64,000 bases of DNA from Neurospora tetrasperma FGSC 2508 (Eukaryota; Ascomycota; Sordariomycetes; Sordariales; Sordariaceae): contig NW_009799102.1 in assembly GCF_000213175.1 (NCBI RefSeq), forward strand, positions 3,433,249 through 3,497,248, read 5' to 3'. The translations under genes were made by a program, and so were the position numbers. Below are positions 57,518 to 64,000 of this stretch, piece after piece (the stretch's first letter is position 1; every line of letters begins with the position of its first letter). The notes beneath the pieces are model-generated. The model was given only the letters and a program-made list of their open reading frames with translations. It made no database searches and was not told the origin of the DNA.

Positions 57518-57949
57518 CTAGCACACACGCACCAAATCATCACTACTCCCCTTCGTTCTGGGAACCAAAAACTCACCTTTCAAGATATCCCCCAACATCC
57601 TCTCGCACAACCTCACCACCTCTCCCTCCCACGCCAACCCGGGGTGTTTTTCCACCGTTTTCCACACAATCCTCACCCTCTTCCTGCGTTCTTCCAGCTG
57701 CTGCTTCGACGCGCGCACAGAATCCCCACCGAATCTTCTCTCCAGAAACCGGAGATCTTGGTACAAGCTTTCAATCACTCGACAAACGCTTGACAAAAGA
57801 CCAAGCAGGACGCCTTGCTGCCGCGCTGTGTCGGTTGCTGTCGGTCTGGATGTCCCTGAGGCAGCGCGGAAGGGAGGCAGGAGGGGAAGAGGGGAGGATG
57901 GTGGAGGATTAAGAGTTGGGGGGGAGTCGGGGCGGCCTGGGGAAGACAT
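57518..57949 (-). CDS. small hypothetical protein, helical
   Basis: 143 residues from the ATG at 57949. The N-terminus is Pro/Ser-rich (about 1-40). The rest is amphipathic helix (QQGVLLGLLSSVCRVIESL, then LERRFGG and QQLEERRKRVRIVWKTVEK), with a short C-terminal tail. The frame extends upstream to 58147 but that part is low-complexity and Phe-rich, so it was left out. No domain recognised; a small cytosolic or mitochondrial accessory protein is conceivable. Confidence 0.5.
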   Translation of the reverse strand: MSSPGRPDSPPTLNPPPSSPLPLLPPFRAASGTSRPTATDTARQQGVLLGLLSSVCRVIESLYQDLRFLERRFGGDSVRASKQQLEERRKRVRIVWKTVEKHPGLAWEGEVVRLCERMLGDILKGEFLVPRTKGSSDDLVRVC

Positions 57950-59795
57950 TCTTAGTGACGGGAGGAAAAGAAGAAAAAAGAAAAAAATATGGTAACAACA
58001 GAAGGGTACTGAAAAGTGAGGGTGGTGCTGGAGGTTTTGAGATGGCGATCGAAAGGCTCGGCTCATCAGGAACACCTTTATACCTCTGGATGTAGGAACA
58101 CTGGCGAATTGATTGAAATAACCATGTTTGACTTTATCAGTCATCATGGTGAGAGACTAAGAGTCATCCGTCAAGCCAAACTTCAAGTCCATCGATTACG
58201 TTGAGCAGCCAAACTGATATAACAGGTGAGATCAGGTAGGCAAGGAGGAGAAAGGCCGTGACTGTTCTAGCGCAACACAAAAACTGTCATCTTCGTCGCG
58301 CAGTCAGAATACCGATGAGCAATAGCTCCCAGAACCGAACACAAGCGTGCGCATTCGAGTATGCGACATCGTCATGATTGGTGTATTCGAAAAACGCATC
58401 TTCTCAATGCCACCACGCATCGCGCCCACCTGAATTTGATCGGTGAAATACAGAATCATCCAGGGTCAATACCTAAGATGAACAACAGCCGTGACCAGCC
58501 CCAATTCAAATACAGCATAAATAACACCCGAAGACCACCTACCCCATCTCCCCTCGAGCCCTCGCACTCCCCTTACTCGCAACTCCTCCCCATCCATTCA
58601 TTCATCCCTTTACAACTCCCCTAACCCAGCGATACCCTACGTTCTGACCTACCGTACGACCATACCCCTTACAGCCTCAACCCATCCCTGTCCATCCATC
58701 GACAGCCATCGAAAACCATCCATTCCACTTCCACCACCACCACCACCACCACCCACGAACAACACACCTACCTCGTCATATCCACAACGATCACCATTAC
58801 GTATACGCCGCCCCCCACCCCCCACCCCGGAATGGCTGCATACAACCGCGTACGATCATACATACATACCCAGCGGGAAGTCCGCTCATCCCATATATGA
58901 AGCAGGTGAGGTGAGGGTTAGTTAGACTAGAGTTAGTTAGACTAGAGTTAGTTAGTTTGTTTGTGGTTGTTGAGTCGGCGATGAACCAGCGGCGGGTACA
59001 CGGTATCATGTCTGTCTTTTTTCCTTTTTTTTTTGTCACACCTCCTTCCCGCTTCTTCATTCCGTCATCATCATTTCGTTTTGTCCGCCGTGGTTGTTTA
59101 TATCTTCTCTTTGTTTAGTAGGTCTGTTGTTCTTTTTTTTATGTGAACGACTGAATGATTGAACCACCTGCTTTGAGTGATGCAATTACAAGCCAATACA
59201 GGGAAGGGGGGGGGGGATATTAGTGTTTGAAGGCCCGCTAGGGCGCAGCCAAAGTCAGCGAGGAAAGACGGTTGAGCACCACCCAGATAGGGGGGAAGGT
59301 GGCGGAAGTGGACATGAAGAAATGAAAATTAAAAGTTTAAAGGAATGAAGACATCCCGACGGAAATAAGAGGCCTTGGTAATGTGGTTCAGTTCATGGTA
59401 CTTCTCTTACTTGATATCTTCACCTCTGTATGTATCATACATGACCAAAGCACGCCTGAATAACACTGGTATTTTAACCTACCCGTCTAACCCGGTACGC
59501 CGTCTTTCTCACTCCCCATTTATCTAGTGGCGATCATGGTTCATCCAAGAATCATCGTGGCATACCCAAATGCAAAGGCACATCAACCATGTCCGCATAC
59601 TTTACATCTTTACAATGATAAACTGTCTTTTGCAACCTCTCTCTATAAAATGGAATGTGTAGACCCAAGCCAAAAAGATAACTTATCCCAAAAGAAAAAC
59701 CACACGCGTGCACACGCGGTAAACGTAATAAATGACCTCTTGATTTTTGCTGCCCCCCGCTCCTATCCGCAAACGTTCCACCGCTCAAAGACAGC
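57950..59795. other. intergenic with tandem repeats
   Basis: Contains a CAC microsatellite near 58731-58752 and a 15-bp tandem repeat at 58917-58955. The right end is the 3' flank of threonine synthase. Confidence 0.5.
58917..58955. repeat. 15-bp tandem repeat (GTTAGTTAGACTAGA), about 2.6 copies
   Basis: Two perfect copies and a partial third. Confidence 0.9.
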
Positions 59796-61565
59796 CTAAG
59801 CAGAATCCAGCGCCTTCAACTCCTCCTCTACTTGTTCCCTGATCACCTCCCTCACTGCCGTCCAGTCGTTGGCAACATCCTGGACGCGCTTCTCCTTTTG
59901 GTCCAGACCGACAAACTCCTGCGGTAGCACCTTGGCCTCAAAGTCGAACTCGGGCTGGTCCTGAAGCGCAAGGTTGACGGCGCCAGAGAACTTGGCGGGG
60001 TGGGCTGTCGATAGGGAAATATGGGGGATGTCGGCACCGGCGCGCTTGACCGATCTCCTGGCGGCCTCGACACCGACAGCGGTGTGGGGGTCCAGTACGT
60101 AGCCGACCTCCTGGTACAGGCTCTTGATGGTGTCGAGGGTCTCCTGGTCGGTGACACGCTCGCTCTCAAAGTTGCGGCGCGCGCTCTCAAGGACGTCCTT
60201 GTAGACGGGGCCGAAGCCGTCCTTCACCTTGAGATCCTTAAGCCAGGAGCTGACCTCCTGACCGGCCTGCTTCTTGTTCCACTCGTCATCCATACCGGCG
60301 CTGGAGGCGAACTCGTAGGCGAGATACCACAACAGGCGCTCAAAGTTGCTCGATACCAGGACGTCCATGGCAGGGCTCATGGTCTCCTTGACTCCATCCT
60401 CGTGCGCCTTGGCGCCGTCTTCGGGAAGACCGCCCTCAGCCTTGGGGCCGCTGACGGGCTTCTTGGTGTAGCAGCCAGTCTTCCAGAAGCGGTCAAGACT
60501 GTCGTTCTCGTTGGTGGCGATGACGAGCTTGTCGACGGGGAGACCCATGCGGAAAGCGAAGTAGCCGGCGAGGATGTCGCCAAAGTTGCCCGAGGGAACG
60601 ACGAAGCGGACCTTGTCGCCAATGTTGAATGACTCGGACTGGCGGGCCAGGGAGAAGTAGGAGTAGAAGTAGTACACGGTCTGGGCAAGGATACGGGCCC
60701 AGTTGATGGAGTTAACGGCGCCAAGCTTGTGGGTAGCGTTGATCTCGGGGTCGGCAAAGAGGGACTTGAGGATGTCCTACAAGGGGTCAGAGAATGTAAC
60801 GAAGGGCGTGGTGAGGCGGACTTACCTGGCAGTGGTCGAAGTTGCCGGTGATGGCGAGGTTGTGAACGTTGGCATCGAGCACAGTGGTCATCTGAAGCTC
60901 CTGGATGGGGCTTACACGGCCCTTGGGGTGAAGCATGAAAACGGAGACATCCTTCTTGCCGCGCAGACCGTAGATGGCGGCGGAGCCAGTGTCACCGCTC
61001 GTCGCGCCAACAACAGTCAGGTGGTACCTGTCCCTTCCCTCCTTGCCCTGGTTCTTGCGCACGAGGAAGTACTCGAAGAGGTTGCCGAGGAACTGAAGGG
61101 CGACATCCTTGAAGGCAAAGGTCGGGCCGTGGAAGAGCTCGAGAAGATGTATGCTGTCCTGGAGATGGACAAGGGGAGTAACCTCGGGGGTGCGGAAGGA
61201 AGCGTAGGAGCGGTTGATGATGTCTTTAAGGTCTTCGGCGGGGATCTCTGAGGGGGAAACGAAGAGGGAGATGATGTTGTAGGCGAGGTCGGTATAGGAG
61301 AGGTCCTTCCAGCTCTGCCATACGGACTCGGGCACGACAGGCACCTCTTGGGGGATGTAGAGACCGCCGTCGGCGGCGAGACCCTTGAGAACGACGTATT
61401 CGAAAGAGTGCTAAGGTCAAGTCAGCAGCTGGCGACCACATGTGAGGCGATCCAGAGAAGGAAACATACACCGCCGTCCTCACCGCGGGTGCTCAGATAG
61501 CGTTGGCAAGGGGTGTGAGTCTGATCCAGAGACTCAGTGCCGTTGGTCGCGACGCCGTTGGACAT
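59796..61565 (-). CDS. THR4: threonine synthase, three exons
   Basis: Exons 61565-61470, 61410-60826, 60776-59796; introns of 59 and 49 bp with GTATGT and GTAAGT donors; all phases zero; 553 residues. It converts O-phosphohomoserine to threonine with pyridoxal phosphate, the last step of threonine synthesis. Landmarks: the N-terminal QRYLSTRGEDGGHSFEYVVLK cap split by intron 1, the PLP lysine about 133 in HGPTFAFKDVALQ, the phosphate-binding loop VGATSGDTGSAA (about 166-177), SGNFGDILAGYFA, and NFERLLWY near the active site. Length and order match the fungal/yeast Thr4 class. It should be cytosolic. The promoter carries a TGACTC half-site at 61788-61793, which would fit cross-pathway (Cpc1/Gcn4) control. 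Confidence 0.95.
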
Positions 61566-64000
61566 GGTGGGCAATTTGCTGGCGGTGTTGGGAGGGTGGT
61601 TTCGCAGTCGGACCTCGCTCGGGTTCTGATTGCTGGGTTTAGGTTTGGGTTTGGGAACTAGTTTGTCGAGGAAATGGAGGAATGGGGGAAGTGGAAGTGG
61701 AAGCTGAAATTGTTGACGGCGGCCCCAGTTTCAGAGTCTTCTTTTGAGTGGCAGTCTCGTCGATCGGCTGGGCAGTCAAGAAATGAATGACTCCCGCCGA
61801 GCATCGGCCGCCGGGCCCGCCCTTTAAGGCGTGGCGTATGGCAATATGGCAGCAATTGGCGGGCAATTGCCTGTCAGCCCATTCATTGTAAACACCTAGC
61901 AAATGCGTGGGCAAGCAACCTAAGCACGGACTGGATGGAGGCGGGGCCGCTGAAAATTTTGCCCCGCATCCGTATCGGTTCCTTGGCTCATCCCTAGGAA
62001 GCCATCCCATCCCGGCTGTCATGAGACGAATTTGCAACTGCCCGCCGCCCCTGAGCCCCCTGTTGAGCCCATTCTATGGTAGTACTGTAAGTATAGTGCT
62101 CAGAGGGCACCTCAGCCGCTAGTGTAGTAGGTCGGCGTCACGGCGGGGCGGGGCAGCCGAATGAGAGACAGCATCATGCCGAATGTGAACATGAACATGG
62201 ACCATGCAAAATGCATTTAGTGTCCGTAGATGGGAGTTTGAATTAGGTACCTATCAAAGGGCGCTTGCCTACTGAGATAAAGAAAGAAGACTAGGTAGTG
62301 ATAATTCCAACGTCCGAAAATCCCATCGTTAGCTCCATCATTGAAAGATCCAAGACGGGAATGACGCAGCAATACACAAAAACTTAGTCTTTGCTACTTT
62401 ATTTGTTTTACAGGCCATTGGACATGATCACCAAATAGTTCCACCAGAGAAGGCCATGTTTGCGGCGCGTGATGTCCGCCTCGTCTGCATTGGTACCAAT
62501 TGGGACTGGACGCTCGGTTGGCGGATAGATATCTTGTTTGGGCTTGGTGAGGAGCCAGGCATCCCGGACGAGTTTAAAATGATCAGCACCAGGCTTCATT
62601 TCCATGTCCCGGTGGTGTCCCGGCGGAAATGTGAATGTGACGTGTGCGGCTGGTCTGCATATGCCGCCGCATCTTGTTGAGTTGAAGTGCCCGACTAGCC
62701 CGACCAGCAGATGTTTACCTGTAGTAGGTTGGTATCCGTCAAAATCAACAACGGTTGTCGTGTTTTGAGACTATAACAACGGCTATAGGTTGCGAGTCAT
62801 GAGCCCGAGATCCTCATTCTCATATCCACACAGGAGGCGAGAACAAGGTAATGTTTATCGGCTGGGGATATTGCGTCGATGTTGACCTTGTACCGTAGAA
62901 TACTGAACCCTGCCATGTCACTTGAAGATGTCTATAGTGTACTAGACTACATAGTTGAGGTGATGGGAGCGACAAGACTATGGAGAATGCCATGGCTAGT
63001 CAATGTCCAAAATATTGTTGACGATTGGGATGTTTTAGTGTAGCTTATCGACAACTAAAACTCATCGATCGACACGTGGGATCGGGCACCCATAAAGGGT
63101 CCGGACCCCCCGTCGTGGGCCAAAGCGGGGAACGTGGAACTTTCCGTAGCATTGGACGCGTGCTGCCGTGTGACACAGGGTGGACCCGTGACTGTTTCTG
63201 TGGCTTTGTGTTCAGAAGGATGGGGAAAATAAAAACATAGCCCCAGGACCTTGGTGAAGACGGATTGAAGAGATATGGCGCAATTGCTTGGGAGTCTTCG
63301 TCTTGGATCACGAGCATGGTGAAGAGTTGGGAAAACTTGGCGCGGGATGATGTTCCCTTGACTGACCTACCTAGGTTCCGTCCCGGGCCTTATCTTATCA
63401 AGAGTCACACTGTGGGCAGGCACCCGGAGCATTCAGTCCAAAAGAGTGACACCTAGCGCCAACTTTGTCTGGGTATGCGGGCCTTTTTTGGGCATTGAAC
63501 TTTTTCGAAATACTCTACCTACTACCGTAGAGCATCCCGTCTCGCAGTCGCTCCAGTCGTCTCCATGAGCGACTCGGGCCTGTCCAAATGCTGTACCTCT
63601 TGGCAGCATGCTGCTGTCTTGCCGAAGCTCCTTTCGATTCGAATCTTTGGAGCATGTTCAAATTTCTCTCCTGTCAACCATGGAGGCGATCGCGATCACC
63701 TCAGCATTGGACGACATGATGGTCTGCAATGACTCCCCACTGGCTCCCTCGACATGCAGGTGGTCGTCTAATCCTTCAGCGACGTTGGATTCCTACTGGT
63801 CCATCTCGACGTTGTGCCTGTGACATGGTCACCAAGGCGCATGCCTGCAACAACAAGATACAAAGGAGCCGCCCGAGCATGCCATTGGACGGCGCGGCGC
63901 GGGGTTCTGCACCTGGCCAACCACTGGAAGTGAGTGCCATTCCAACATGAGCTTTTGCATTTCATCATGGCTTAAGTTCCTTGCCCACCCGCTGCTCGCC
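61566..64000. other. intergenic to window end
   Basis: Promoter region of threonine synthase, then 2.3 kb without a supported gene. An AGGTACCT palindrome is at 62245-62252. Frames of 60-90 codons lack coding character. Confidence 0.5.
61788..61793 (+). promoter_or_regulatory. TGACTC motif, possible Cpc1/Gcn4-type site
   Basis: Six of seven bases of the TGACTCA consensus, about 220 bp upstream of the threonine synthase start. Amino-acid biosynthetic genes in Neurospora are commonly under Cpc1 control; here this is inference from one short motif. Confidence 0.3.

Overview
The window is 64 kb of nuclear DNA from a filamentous ascomycete, most likely a Sordariales fungus close to Neurospora or Sordaria. 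Evidence: two full 5S rRNA genes dispersed among protein genes (plus a possible 5S fragment at the left edge), a type and arrangement known from Neurospora; short introns of about 55-220 bp with GTRNGT-like donors, CTRAC-like branch sites and YAG ends; intron-bearing nuclear tRNA genes; a Zn2Cys6 regulator; and many CA-rich and homopolymer tracts. An assembly gap of 835 Ns lies at 44650-45484. I saw no viral, LTR, LINE or DNA-transposon coding sequence.

Layout. 0-12 kb: a DUF2470-type membrane protein, then a same-strand cluster of three related genes of unknown function (2093-3088, 5078-6844, 9452-10351). They share a C-terminal module that occurs four times in total. Two 5S rRNA genes of different sequence type are interspersed, and a small spliced coiled-coil gene (11557-12023) follows. 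12-26 kb: an AldA-type aldehyde dehydrogenase, a TBF1/TRF-like telobox-Myb protein, and a Zn2Cys6 transcription factor. 26-42 kb: gene-poor, with tRNA-Asp(GUC) and tRNA-Ala(AGC), both with introns, and only weak protein candidates. 42-53 kb: a four-finger C2H2 protein, the gap, a large fungal orphan protein, a secreted EF-hand protein like yeast Ssp120, and the tRNA wybutosine enzyme TYW2/Trm12. 53-56 kb: a fold-back inverted repeat, then two tandem copies of a structured small-RNA-like gene with an Sm-like site, conserved promoter spacing and compensatory base-pair changes, then a weak spliced gene candidate. 56-64 kb: two small hypothetical genes and threonine synthase.

The recognised genes do not form one pathway. 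Housekeeping metabolism (aldehyde oxidation, threonine synthesis, tRNA modification) sits beside three DNA-binding regulators. The two most promising undescribed items are the paralogous gene cluster at 2-10.4 kb and the paired small-RNA genes at 54.0-55.0 kb. Gene ends of spliced genes were worked out by hand from frame and splice signals and have not been checked against transcripts.
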